DNA from: Streptomyces sp. WMMC500
GTDB lineage: Bacteria; Actinomycetota; Actinomycetes; Streptomycetales; Streptomycetaceae
Reading direction: 5' to 3'
DNA: 64,000 nucleotides
Assembly (NCBI RefSeq): GCF_027497195.1
Contig: NZ_CP114905.1
Span: 1,116,001-1,180,000, forward strand
Shown here: in pieces, positions 51,861-60,307 of the stretch
How positions within the stretch are numbered: position 1 is the stretch's first letter
How the letters are laid out: each line of letters starts with the position of its first letter
Notes under the pieces: model-generated
Seen by the model: the letters and a program-made list of their open reading frames with translations, nothing else
What the model was told of the DNA's origin: nothing
Databases searched by the model: none
Translations under genes and position numbers: made by a program

Positions 51861-53462
51861 TCAGAGGGCGGGCGCGGTCTCGGGGTCCTCCGTCTTGTCC
51901 TGGTCCTCCGTGGCCGCGGGGGCGGGCTTGTTCGGGCCGCGCAGGATGATGTAGACGAACAGCACGGCCATGACGGCGACGCCTACCCACAGGGCCTGCT
52001 GCCATCCGTCGATGTAGGACTGGCGGGCGACGTCGACCAGGTCCTTCGCGCCGGAGCCCGCGTTGGGCGCCGCCTCCAGGGCGGTGGCGATGCCTTCGCG
52101 GGCGGGGTCCGCGGCCTGCTCGGGGACGCCGTCCAGCTTGTCGTCGATGGTGTTGCGGTACCCGGCCGACAGGATCGCGCCGAGCATGGCGATGCCCAGG
52201 GCGGTACCGAACTCCCGGGTGACGTCGTTGAGTGCGGAGGCGACGCCCTGCTTCTCACGCGGCAGGGCGAGGGTGATGGCCTCGGTGGAGGGCACCATGG
52301 CCAGGCCCATGCCGAAGCCCATGACGATGATGCCGGGCAGGATCGACAGGTAGCCGTCTTCGACGGAGACGAACAGGGCCATCAGCGCCAGGCCGACGCC
52401 GGTCAGCGCGATACCCGCGGACATGGTCGCGCGGGGGCCGGCCTGCGTGGACAGCTTGGGGGCCAGGCCGGAGGCCATCATCATCGCGGCGGCCATGGGC
52501 ATGAGCGCCGCCGCGGCCAGCAGTGCCGACCAGTCGAGCACGGCCTGGAAGAACGGGAAGAGGACCACGAAGATACCGGACTGGACACCGAAGACCACGA
52601 GCAGCGTGATCGAGCCGCCGCCCAGGCCGCGCTCCCGGAACAGGCGCACGTCCAGCAGCGAGGCGTCCCGGCGGCGCAGTTCCCAGACCACGAAGGCGGC
52701 TCCCGCGATGAGGCCGACGACGAGGCTGGCCAGGGTCAGGCCCGCGGTCCAGCCGCGCTCCGGCCCCTCCTGGAGGCAGAAGATGAGGGCAGCCACGGAG
52801 ACGACGGATATCAGGGCGCCGGCGGTGTCGAAGTTGTGGCCGGAGCGCTCGTGGGAGTTGGGCACCGACTTCAGCGTCAGCGCCAGGGCCGCGACGACCA
52901 GGGCGATGGGCAGGGCGAACAGCCAGCGCCAGTCGGCGACGTCGACGAGGAAGGCGGACAGGAACATGCCCAGGATGCCGCCGGCCCCGGCCACACCGGT
53001 CCACACACCGATCGCCTTGCCGCGCCGCTCCTCGGGGAAGGTGGAGGTGATCACAGCCAGCGTGATGGGCATGATCGTGGCCGCGCCGACACCGCTGGCC
53101 ACCCTTGCTGCGATCATCACCTCCGCGCTCGGGGCGGCGGCCGCCACCACGTTCGACACGCCGAAGACGAGCAGCGAGCCGATCAGCATGGGCTTGCGGC
53201 CCAGGCGGTCACCGATCGCGCCGAGCGGCAGCAGCAGCGCGGCGAGCGCGAGGGTGAAGATGTTGATGATCCACAGGACGGTGCGCTGCGAGGTCTCGAA
53301 GTCGACCGCCATCTCCGTCTGGGCGACGTTCAGCCCGGACACGGACGCGATGACAGCCATCAGCGCCATCGAGACGGTGATCAGGATCACGCGCAACTGA
53401 CGCGCGTCCAGTAAACCCTCGCCGCTCCCGTCAGCGGGCGCCTGTGCAGGGTTCGTACTCAT
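51861..53462 (-). CDS. MFS drug-efflux pump, DHA2 (EmrB/QacA) type
   Basis: The 533-residue membrane protein has about 14 helices. The MFS loop 2-3 motif appears as LGAIGDRLGRKPMLIGSLLV, and the export-type motif C region as ASGVGAATIMPITLAVI. It probably exports a drug or metabolite using the proton gradient. ATG 53462 follows AGAGGAATCC. No TetR/MarR partner is adjacent, unlike many such pumps. The AT-rich upstream DNA at 53540-53590 may hold its operator. Confidence 0.92.
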   Translation of the reverse strand: MSTNPAQAPADGSGEGLLDARQLRVILITVSMALMAVIASVSGLNVAQTEMAVDFETSQRTVLWIINIFTLALAALLLPLGAIGDRLGRKPMLIGSLLVFGVSNVVAAAAPSAEVMIAARVASGVGAATIMPITLAVITSTFPEERRGKAIGVWTGVAGAGGILGMFLSAFLVDVADWRWLFALPIALVVAALALTLKSVPNSHERSGHNFDTAGALISVVSVAALIFCLQEGPERGWTAGLTLASLVVGLIAGAAFVVWELRRRDASLLDVRLFRERGLGGGSITLLVVFGVQSGIFVVLFPFFQAVLDWSALLAAAALMPMAAAMMMASGLAPKLSTQAGPRATMSAGIALTGVGLALMALFVSVEDGYLSILPGIIVMGFGMGLAMVPSTEAITLALPREKQGVASALNDVTREFGTALGIAMLGAILSAGYRNTIDDKLDGVPEQAADPAREGIATALEAAPNAGSGAKDLVDVARQSYIDGWQQALWVGVAVMAVLFVYIILRGPNKPAPAATEDQDKTEDPETAPAL

Positions 53463-53769
53463 GGATTCCTCTCCAAGGCCGGGGCGGGGAGTGCGACGGG
53501 GGCGCCGACCGTCGGAACGGGCAGCGCCGACCGGCGACTTTTGACAGTCATAGGTAAATGGTAGCAACTTTCACTTGAGAGACCATAGGGATTGGGGACC
53601 CGCCCGGATATCGGCACGGTGTGTTCCCAGCGGGTGCGCCGGCGACGGAAGCCTGACGTGGGAGGACACCGTCGCCGGCATCGGGAACAGGAGTGTCCGC
53701 GTCGCCCTGCCCTGACGACCGGCGCGCCTGTGCGGCGCGTACGGCAGGCGTCGAACCGCCCCGGTCCGG
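53463..53769. promoter_or_regulatory. Upstream region of the MFS pump
   Basis: Around 53550-53585 the sequence drops in GC and contains ATGGT and ACCAT arms flanking an A/T-rich centre (AGCAACTTTCACTTGAGAG). It is a plausible promoter/operator. No gene is seen in this 307-base gap. Confidence 0.35.
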
Positions 53770-55296
53770 ATGCGATCCACCGTCGGGGACGACACGTGGC
53801 GGCCGTTGGGCGGTGGACGGGGCGTCACCTCGTCGTCATCGGCCGCGGGCAGGCTCCCCCGCGTGCCGGCCTCGGGGGACCTCGTCGACATCCGCCGCTG
53901 CCGCCTGCTCGGGCTCGTCGGATCGGCGGTGCTCGCGGCGGGCGGATCGAGCGCGGGGGCGCTGCCCGTGCGCGACGCGCTCCCGGCGTCGTCCGGCCGG
54001 GCCGCGCTCGGGCTGGCCGCCGCCTACTTCGGGCTCGTGCTGCTGGTCGCCGCCTGGCTGCGGCTGGGCCGGGCGGTCCGCGGGCCGGAGCCGCCGCCCC
54101 CGCGTGACCTGCTGCGCATCCTCGCGCTGTGGGTGGCGCCGCTGCTGTTCACCCCGCCGCTCTTCAGCCGGGACGTGTACAGCTACCTCGCCCAGGGCGC
54201 CATGGTGGACGAGCAGATCGACGTCTACACGCACGGCCCCGCCGAGCTCGGCGGGCCGCTGGCGGCGGAGGTGCCGGGGATCTGGCAGCACACGCCCACG
54301 CCGTACGGCCCGGTTTTCCTCGGCCTTGCGGCCGGGATCGCGGACCTGGCGCGCGTCGGCATGACCGCCGGGGTGCTCGGTATGCGGCTTGTCGCGCTGT
54401 CCGGGGTGGCGCTGATGGTGGTCTCGCTGCGGCTGCTGGCGCGCCGCCCGCAGACGCCGCAGAGCGCCGCGCTCTGGCTCGGCGCGCTGAACCCGTTGGT
54501 GCTGCTGCACCTGGTGGCCGGTGCGCACAACGACGCCGTGATGCTCGGCCTGCTCGGGCTCGGGCTCGCGGCGGCCCAGCACCGGTGGCCTCTGGTGGGC
54601 GCGGTGCTCGTCACGCTGGCCGCGCTGGTCAAGGCGCCCGCCGCGCTGGGGCTGCTGGCCGTCGCGGCGCTGCGGGCGGAGCGGTTGGACGGCCGGGCGC
54701 CGTGGGCACGCGCCGCGGCGGCCGTCGGCGGGGCCGCGCTGGTCACGACGGCGGCGGCGACGGCCGTCACCGGCACGGGCTACGGGTGGATCGCCTCGCT
54801 GCGCACCCCGGTCTCGCCCGGCAACTGGGCGCCGACCTCCCTGCTCGGCCGGCTGACGAGCGCGGTGCTCGACAGCGGCGGGAGCCACCTCGCGCCGCTC
54901 GCCGTGCCTGCCTGGCATCTGTTCGGGCTCGCCACGACCGCCGTCGTCGTCCTGGTCGTCTGGCTGCGCAGGCCACGCCTCACGCCCGTCCACGCCCTCG
55001 GGCTGAGCCTGGCGGCCGTCGCCGCCCTGGGTCCCGCGATCCGTCCGTGGTACGTGCTGTGGGGGGTGTTCCTCGTCGCGGCCACGGCGCCGCGGGGGCC
55101 CGTGGGCCGCGCCGTCGCCGCCGCCTGCGCGGTGCTCGCCCTCGTCGTCCTGCCGAGCGGATTCGCGCCGGACCGGGCACAGCTCGCGTTCGCCGTCGCC
55201 GGCGGGGCGTGTGCCGTACCGCTCGCACTGCTGTGGCAGACGCGCCGGTTGGGCCTGCCGCCGCGGCGGGGCACGCCGCCGGAGCGTCCGGCGTGA
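53770..55296 (+). CDS. Polytopic glycosyltransferase, MptA/MptB-like alpha-1,6-mannosyltransferase
   Basis: The 508-residue GT-C fold membrane enzyme has about 12 helices and the extracytoplasmic acidic motif LFSRDVYSYLAQG after helix 4. This motif is typical of polyprenol-phosphomannose-dependent mannosyltransferases. It likely adds mannose to a lipid or glycan on the outer face of the membrane. Start 53770 has no clear ribosome site; GTG 53863 is an alternative that still precedes the first helix. It overlaps the next gene by 4 bases. Confidence 0.85.
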   Translation: MRSTVGDDTWRPLGGGRGVTSSSSAAGRLPRVPASGDLVDIRRCRLLGLVGSAVLAAGGSSAGALPVRDALPASSGRAALGLAAAYFGLVLLVAAWLRLGRAVRGPEPPPPRDLLRILALWVAPLLFTPPLFSRDVYSYLAQGAMVDEQIDVYTHGPAELGGPLAAEVPGIWQHTPTPYGPVFLGLAAGIADLARVGMTAGVLGMRLVALSGVALMVVSLRLLARRPQTPQSAALWLGALNPLVLLHLVAGAHNDAVMLGLLGLGLAAAQHRWPLVGAVLVTLAALVKAPAALGLLAVAALRAERLDGRAPWARAAAAVGGAALVTTAAATAVTGTGYGWIASLRTPVSPGNWAPTSLLGRLTSAVLDSGGSHLAPLAVPAWHLFGLATTAVVVLVVWLRRPRLTPVHALGLSLAAVAALGPAIRPWYVLWGVFLVAATAPRGPVGRAVAAACAVLALVVLPSGFAPDRAQLAFAVAGGACAVPLALLWQTRRLGLPPRRGTPPERPA

Positions 55297-56936
55297 GCGG
55301 CGGGCGCGCGGGAGCGGCCGCGCGGCGCCGGCGCCCGAGGGACGGCGTGCCGGGACCGGTCACCGCGCCCGGCCGGGTGCTGCTCGCCGTCGTCGCGGTC
55401 GCCGCCGTAGCCCTGTTCCTCGCCGAGGTCCACTTCCACCGCGACTGGTTCGACCTGCGCGTCTACTACGAGACGGCCGGCTTCTGGGTCCACGGCGGCG
55501 GCAGGATCTACGACTACCGGGTGCCGGGGCACGAATACGGCTTCACCTACCCGCCGTTCGCGGCCGTCTGCATGCTGCCGCTGGCGCGGCTGAGCTGGCC
55601 GGCCGCCGTCACCGCCGACCTCCTGCTCAACGCGGCAGCGGCGGCCGTGCTGCTGGCCTGGCTGGCCGGGCCGGTCATCCGCCGCCGTAGCGGGCCGCGT
55701 TGGCACGCGTGGGTGGCGGCGGCCTGCCTGCTGGCGCTGCTGGAGCCGGTCCGGGACACCGTCAGCTTCGGGCAGGTCAACCTGGTGCTGCTGGCGCTCG
55801 TGCTCGCCGACGCCCGGCTGCTCGCCACGCGCGCCGCCCCGTTCGCCGGCGCCGGCATCGGGCTCGCCGCCGCGGTCAAGCTCACCCCGGCGATCTTCAT
55901 CTGCTATCTGCTGGTCACCGGGCGCCGGCGCAACGCGGTCGTCGCCGCGGGCACGGCGGTGGCGGCGACGCTGCTGGCGGCGTGGGTGGCGCCGGACGCG
56001 TCGTGGACGTACTGGTCGGAGGCGCTGTGGGACACGGACCGCATCGGCGACCTCGCGTACGTCTCGAACCAGTCGTGGCAGGGGCTGGCGGCCAGGCTCG
56101 CCGGGGCTGAAGACGCCGGCCGGGCCGTGTGGGCGCTCGGGGCGGCCGTGTTCCTGGGCATCTGGGCGGCCAGGGCGCGCCGGGCGGCGGCCGGCGGAGA
56201 CGACCTGGCCGGCTTCGCTCTGACCGGTGCCGCCGCCTGCGTCGTCAGCCCGGTGACCTGGGTGCACCACCTGGTCTGGCTCCTCCCGGCGCTGGCCGTG
56301 CTCGCCGACGCCGCCCTCCGGCTGCCGCGGGGGGACGTGCGGCGGCGCGAACTGCTCGTCGGGGCCGCGGTCGTGTACGTCGTCCTCTGCAGCAGCGTCG
56401 TGTTCCTGTGGCGCTTCGACGCCGGCGGCCCCGACGGGATCGCGGGCGGCAACACGTACCTCTGGATCGCCATCGGCCTGCTCCTCGCCCTCCCGGTGCG
56501 GGAGATGCTGCCGTCGCCGGGTCCCGCCGCCCGCTCACAGCACCTTGCGGCGCACCAGGAGGGCCAGCACCAGCGTGCCGGGCAGCAGCGGCAGCCAGAC
56601 GGTGATGATGCGGAAGCCGAGGACCGCGGCGGTGGCCGCGCTGATCGACGCGCCCGCCGCGACGAGCGCGAGGGTCAGCGTCGCCTCGACGGAGCCGATG
56701 CCGCCGGGGCTGGGGACGATCCAGGCGACCATGCTCGACGCCAGGTACGCGATCACGATGTAGATCCAGGGCAGCGGCACCTCAAGGGCCAGCGCGACCG
56801 CGACCAGGACGCCGGCCTGCAGCACCGGGAAGGCCAGCGCGCCGCCCCACAGCGAAAGCGCCCGGCCGGGCCTGGTGTGCAGGGCACGGACGTCGGTCAG
56901 CGCGGTGCGCAGGAAGCCGCCGAGGAACCGCCGTAG
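55293..56936 (+). CDS. GT87/DUF2029-type membrane mannosyltransferase, C-terminus runs antisense into next gene
   Basis: Starting at GTG 55293 (GTGA overlap with the first transferase), a GT-C membrane protein shows HRDWFDLRVYYETAGFWVHG, YDYRVPGHEYGFTYPPFAAV and SFGQVNLVLLALVLADARLL, the usual DUF2029 features. The plausible protein ends near 56530 (ALPVREMLPSPGP). No in-frame stop occurs until 56936, so about 135 extra hydrophilic residues are read antisense through the convergent UPF0104 gene. Either the natural stop was lost or a frameshift lies near 56500-56535. Paired with the preceding gene, it probably builds a mannosylated surface lipid or glycan. Confidence 0.8.
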   Translation: MSGGRAGAAARRRRPRDGVPGPVTAPGRVLLAVVAVAAVALFLAEVHFHRDWFDLRVYYETAGFWVHGGGRIYDYRVPGHEYGFTYPPFAAVCMLPLARLSWPAAVTADLLLNAAAAAVLLAWLAGPVIRRRSGPRWHAWVAAACLLALLEPVRDTVSFGQVNLVLLALVLADARLLATRAAPFAGAGIGLAAAVKLTPAIFICYLLVTGRRRNAVVAAGTAVAATLLAAWVAPDASWTYWSEALWDTDRIGDLAYVSNQSWQGLAARLAGAEDAGRAVWALGAAVFLGIWAARARRAAAGGDDLAGFALTGAAACVVSPVTWVHHLVWLLPALAVLADAALRLPRGDVRRRELLVGAAVVYVVLCSSVVFLWRFDAGGPDGIAGGNTYLWIAIGLLLALPVREMLPSPGPAARSQHLAAHQEGQHQRAGQQRQPDGDDAEAEDRGGGRADRRARRDEREGQRRLDGADAAGAGDDPGDHARRQVRDHDVDPGQRHLKGQRDRDQDAGLQHREGQRAAPQRKRPAGPGVQGTDVGQRGAQEAAEEPP

Positions 56937-57497
56937 CGGGCCCACGGCGAGGAGCGCGGCCGCCACCACGGCGAGGATTCCGGCCACGGCGAGGACCGTC
57001 GTGGCACCGTGTCCCTCCGGCGCCACCTCGTTCAGGCGCAGCGCGTTCGGGAAGGCCGTCAGCAGTACCAGCAACAGGACACCCCGGGCGACCGGCTCGG
57101 CCAGCGAGTACAGCGCGAGCGCCGCCGTCGAGCGGTCCAGCGGTATGCCGCAGGTGCGGTAGAAGCGCAGCGTGACGACGTGCGCGCCGAGCCCGGCCGG
57201 CAGCAGATGGTTGGCGGCGCCGGCGGCGAACTGCGAGGCGAGCAGCCGTCCCGGCGGCAGCCGTTCGAGGATCGTGCCCTGACGTACGAAGGACGCCGCG
57301 ACCCAGCACGCCCCGGTGACGCAGACCGCGGCCAGCAGCCACCCGGGGTCGGCGGTGCGCAGGCGGTCGGCGCCGTCGGCGATGAGCGACCAGTGGTGGA
57401 CGAGCCATGCCCCGACGAGGACCAGGGGGAGGAGACAGCAGATCTGGCGGAGCGGTAGCCGCTTCAGGGCGGCGATCCGGGGTGTGACCACGGTCAC
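56535..57497 (-). CDS. UPF0104/LPG-synthase-like flippase-type membrane protein
   Basis: The 320-residue protein has about eight helices and the family segments ANHLLPAGLGAHVVTLRFY and WIVPSPGGIGSVEATLTLAL, as in the lysylphosphatidylglycerol synthase transmembrane domain (AglD/MprF N-terminal type). It lacks the cytoplasmic synthase domain, so lipid or lipid-linked-sugar flipping is a better guess than lysyl transfer. GTG 57497 follows GGAAGGA. Its convergence with two mannosyltransferases supports a shared surface-glycan role. Confidence 0.85.
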   Translation of the reverse strand: MTVVTPRIAALKRLPLRQICCLLPLVLVGAWLVHHWSLIADGADRLRTADPGWLLAAVCVTGACWVAASFVRQGTILERLPPGRLLASQFAAGAANHLLPAGLGAHVVTLRFYRTCGIPLDRSTAALALYSLAEPVARGVLLLVLLTAFPNALRLNEVAPEGHGATTVLAVAGILAVVAAALLAVGPLRRFLGGFLRTALTDVRALHTRPGRALSLWGGALAFPVLQAGVLVAVALALEVPLPWIYIVIAYLASSMVAWIVPSPGGIGSVEATLTLALVAAGASISAATAAVLGFRIITVWLPLLPGTLVLALLVRRKVL

Positions 57498-57557
57498 GGG
57501 TCGTCCTTCCACGAGGCGCTGAGCTGCGAATCCCCCCGCTCGGGTATGCCCACCGCA

Positions 57558-57585
57558 CACGACGTCCCGGTGTCGTGGACACGAC
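57558..57585. repeat. Three CACGAC half-sites upstream of the UPF0104 gene
   Basis: CACGAC (57558), GTCGTG (57572) and CACGAC (57580) alternate in orientation. The last two form the palindrome GTCGTG-GA-CACGAC. This is a possible operator about 60-90 bases before the GTG start. Confidence 0.4.
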
Positions 57586-57718
57586 GGGTAGCGGATACGG
57601 CAGTGGCCGAAAGGAGTCGCCGGCATGCGAACCCGGTCACCGCACTCGAAGCGGCCGGCTGCGGCCTGAAGGACGTGCTGAAAAACGCTGTCAGGTCATC
57701 TGTCGAGGGAATCCGCGA

Positions 57719-58195
57719 TCATGCCCGAGGGCGGAAGCTGATGCGCATCAGCCGGCTGTCAGCCCAGTCTTCGAGCCGCGTCGGCCGGATGGTGCCGGGG
57801 TCGTGGGGCTGATTGAGATCCGCCACGATCTCCGCCAGCACGGCCTGACGTTCGGCAGGGTCGGTGACAGGTGTGGCATGTGCAGGCAGATCTGCACGGA
57901 TCCCGTTCTTGAGGTGGAATGTGAAGTGGGGATTGGCGAGCAGGTTCGCGTGCCAGTCGGTCGCGGCACCGCCGGCGCCGCTGCACAGGTAGGTGGTGCC
58001 CGCAGCTCGGTAGAAGAAGATCTCGATGCGGCGTGCCCGGCCGGTGCGGCGCCCCAGCGTCGTGATGTCGATGATCCGTTCTCTGGTGCCCGCGGCGGGG
58101 GTGATCTCGATGGCTCGGCGGATGTGGTGGGGCAGGTGGGAGAGGGACTCGTCCCGTGCGGAGTCGTGCGACCCGGTCGTGTCCGGAGTGCTCAT
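57719..58195 (-). CDS. Deazaflavin (F420)-dependent nitroreductase-family protein
   Basis: The 158-residue protein has the DUF385/Ddn fold signature: TLGRRTGRARRIEIFFYRAA, then CSGAGGAATDWHANLLANPHF with the conserved Trp-His/Asn region. Such proteins transfer hydride from F420H2 to enones, quinones or nitro compounds. Its ATG overlaps the SDR stop (ATGA), so the two are coupled and probably act on the same substrate. Confidence 0.88.
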   Translation of the reverse strand: MSTPDTTGSHDSARDESLSHLPHHIRRAIEITPAAGTRERIIDITTLGRRTGRARRIEIFFYRAAGTTYLCSGAGGAATDWHANLLANPHFTFHLKNGIRADLPAHATPVTDPAERQAVLAEIVADLNQPHDPGTIRPTRLEDWADSRLMRISFRPRA

Positions 58196-58971
58196 GCGGT
58201 CTCGGCCTGAAGGGCGGGGCCGAGGAGGAGTCCACCGTCGATGACGTACTCCGACCCCGTGATGAACGACGCGTCCGATGACGTGAGGAACAGGAGAAGG
58301 CTGCTGACGTCGGTCGGCTCCCCGAGCCGGGGGACGGCGAACGGCTCGGGTGAGTAGAAGTCGGCGATTGCCGCGGTGGCGCCGGCAGCCGGTTCGAGGA
58401 TGAAGGAGGTCGCGATCACGCCGGGGTGGATGGTGTTCACCCGGATGTGGTCGCGGCCGAGCTCGAGCGCTGCCGATTGCGTGAGGCCCCGCACGGCCCA
58501 CTTGCTGGCGACGTACGGCGCGTAGTGAGCCGTGCCGCCCAGGCCCATGGTCGAGGCGACGTTGACGATGGCTCCCCCACCTGCGCGGCGCAGCGCGGGG
58601 GCTGCGGCCTTGATGCCGAGGAAGGTCCCTGTGAGGTTGATGTCGAGGATGCGCGACCACGTGGCCTGCTCCGTGTTCTCGATCGTCGCGGGCGGATTCT
58701 GCACCCCCGCGTTGTTGACGAGCACGTTCAGGGCGCCGAAGGCGCTCTCGGCGGCCAGCACAGCGGCGGACCACGAGCTCTCGTCGGTCACGTCGAGGCG
58801 GGCGAAGCGAGCGCGGGTCCCGAGTTCGTCGGCGAGAGCGGCGCCGCGTTCCGCGTCGATGTCGCCGATAACCACGTTCGCTCCCTCCGCATGAAAGGCG
58901 CGCACGTGGCTTGAGCCCTGGCCGCCGGTCCCACCGGTCACGAGCACGGTCTGGTCGTCGAAGCGGGGCAT
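58192..58971 (-). CDS. Short-chain dehydrogenase/reductase
   Basis: The 259-residue classical SDR has the cofactor motif TGGTGGQGSSH, NNAG (NVLVNNAGVQ), the catalytic Ser (NVASTMG) and Tyr-x-x-x-Lys (YVASK). The acidic residue after strand 2 (VVIGDIDAE) favours NAD. ATG 58971 follows AAGGAAC. The gene diverges from a TetR regulator and leads the SDR-nitroreductase operon. Confidence 0.92.
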   Translation of the reverse strand: MPRFDDQTVLVTGGTGGQGSSHVRAFHAEGANVVIGDIDAERGAALADELGTRARFARLDVTDESSWSAAVLAAESAFGALNVLVNNAGVQNPPATIENTEQATWSRILDINLTGTFLGIKAAAPALRRAGGGAIVNVASTMGLGGTAHYAPYVASKWAVRGLTQSAALELGRDHIRVNTIHPGVIATSFILEPAAGATAAIADFYSPEPFAVPRLGEPTDVSSLLLFLTSSDASFITGSEYVIDGGLLLGPALQAETA

Positions 58972-59079
58972 CAGATGTTCCTTCGGTACGTGGGCGAATG
59001 GCCGGGATCACCGGTGATGACCGGCGGCCAGAGGTGAGCCGGGCGACTCACCACCCCTCTGACACTAGGTCGGCGACAG

Positions 59080-59109
59080 TTGCGAGTCAAGCCACTCGCC
59101 TCGTATGCT
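59080..59109 (+). promoter_or_regulatory. TetR promoter with embedded operator
   Basis: -35 TTGCGA (59080-59085) and -10 TATGCT (59104-59109) are 18 bases apart. GCGAGT (59082-59087) and ACTCGC (59094-59099) form a perfect inverted repeat across the spacer. The ATG starts 6 bases after the -10, implying a leaderless, self-repressed transcript. Confidence 0.6.
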
Positions 59110-59115
59110 CGGCCC

Positions 59116-59760
59116 ATGAGCAAGGTCGTGCCGACGTATCACCAGCGCGTCGCCCAGGAGAAGCGCGCGCTGATCGTGACGGCCGCGACCGCACTGTTTC
59201 TCGAGTTGGGCTACGACCGGACGTCGCTGGCGCGGATCGCAGAGAGCTCGGGCGTTTCGCGGGCCACCTTGTTCAAGCAGTTTCCGAGCAAAGCTGCCCT
59301 GTTCGACGCCATCGTGACCGCGTCCTGGTCGACCGCTGACGAGGAGGATCCGCCGCCGGCAGGCAACGTCGTTGACGGGCTCGGCATCATCGGTCGCCGT
59401 TACGCCGAGCTGCTGGGCCGTCCCCAGATGACCGACCTGTTCAGGATTGTCATCGCCGAGCTGCCGCGGTTCCCCGAGCTGGCCCATGCGCAGTTCTCGC
59501 ACGGGAAGATGCCCTACTTCGAGTCCGTACGCAGCTACCTCCTGGCTGAGCACGAGGCGGGAACGGTGCGGGTCGAGGACGTGGACCTCGCGGCCACCCA
59601 GTTCCTGGGCATGATCTCCAACTACGTCTTCTGGCCGACACTCCTGGTGCCGGGCTGGGAGGTGAGCGCCGAACGCGTCGCTCAGGTGGTCGACGAGGCC
59701 GTCCGCACCATCGCCGCCCGGTACGCCACGACCGGACCAGGGGCGTCCCCCGACGACTGA
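59116..59760 (+). CDS. TetR-family regulator
   Basis: The 214-residue protein has an N-terminal HTH (RTSLARIAESSGVSRATLFK, near residue 38) followed by KQFPSKAALF, and a helical ligand domain. ATG 59116 is used; an upstream in-frame ATG would lie inside the promoter. It most likely represses itself and the divergent SDR/F420 reductase pair until their substrate appears. Confidence 0.92.
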   Translation: MSKVVPTYHQRVAQEKRALIVTAATALFLELGYDRTSLARIAESSGVSRATLFKQFPSKAALFDAIVTASWSTADEEDPPPAGNVVDGLGIIGRRYAELLGRPQMTDLFRIVIAELPRFPELAHAQFSHGKMPYFESVRSYLLAEHEAGTVRVEDVDLAATQFLGMISNYVFWPTLLVPGWEVSAERVAQVVDEAVRTIAARYATTGPGASPDD

Positions 59761-60307
59761 GTCCCGCCGAGCGCGACAGAGTCCCGCCGCCACCAGAGGA
59801 GCTGACCCCGACCAGCGGGCCCGAGTCGAGGACGACATGGAGCCGGTGCGCGCCGGGCTCATCAATGTCGAGGCGTGCGTCGAGAAGCGCATGAAGCGCC
59901 TGGAGCGGGGAGTTGACGGAGGCCGTCGAACCGCCCCACGCGAGCAGCGCTCGTTCCACAACCGAGGCCGCCTCTGCCGCTGCAACAGGGCGGCATTCGC
60001 GCGGCTCACGCAGCATCCGGCTCTCGGGTTCGATGACCGGAAACAGCCCGCTCTTCCTCACCCCGTCCGGAGTCAGCCCGGCGCCCTCCCGGTGCGCGTG
60101 TGCCCGCAGATCGGTGAGGATGGAGGGAGCACCGGAACCCGGCCGATGTCCCCGTCGGCCGGGCCGGTCACCGAGGACCACAACCACTGCTGGTGCTCCC
60201 CTACGAGCGGCGGAATGCGCACTCATTCAAGGTCGGTAACCGGCCCGCACGCGCCTGCCGCCGGGCTCTTGATCTTGCACATTCCGGACGCCCCGCCCGG
60301 GTTGCCG
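59761..60307. other. 547-base stretch, possible decayed coding sequence on the minus strand
   Basis: No intact gene is convincing. On the minus strand, roughly 60226 to 59780, a frame with fairly normal codon bias reads peptides such as SVVERALLAWGGSTASVNSP and LQALHALLDARLDIDEPGAH. It runs on without a clean end into the TetR gene and lacks a good start. It may be a fragment of a lost gene that I cannot identify. Confidence 0.3.

Noticed and set aside
54129..55292. Extending the second mannosyltransferase upstream into the first
   Set aside because: The upstream part is out of frame with the first transferase and has no membrane pattern; GTG 55293 gives normal coupling.
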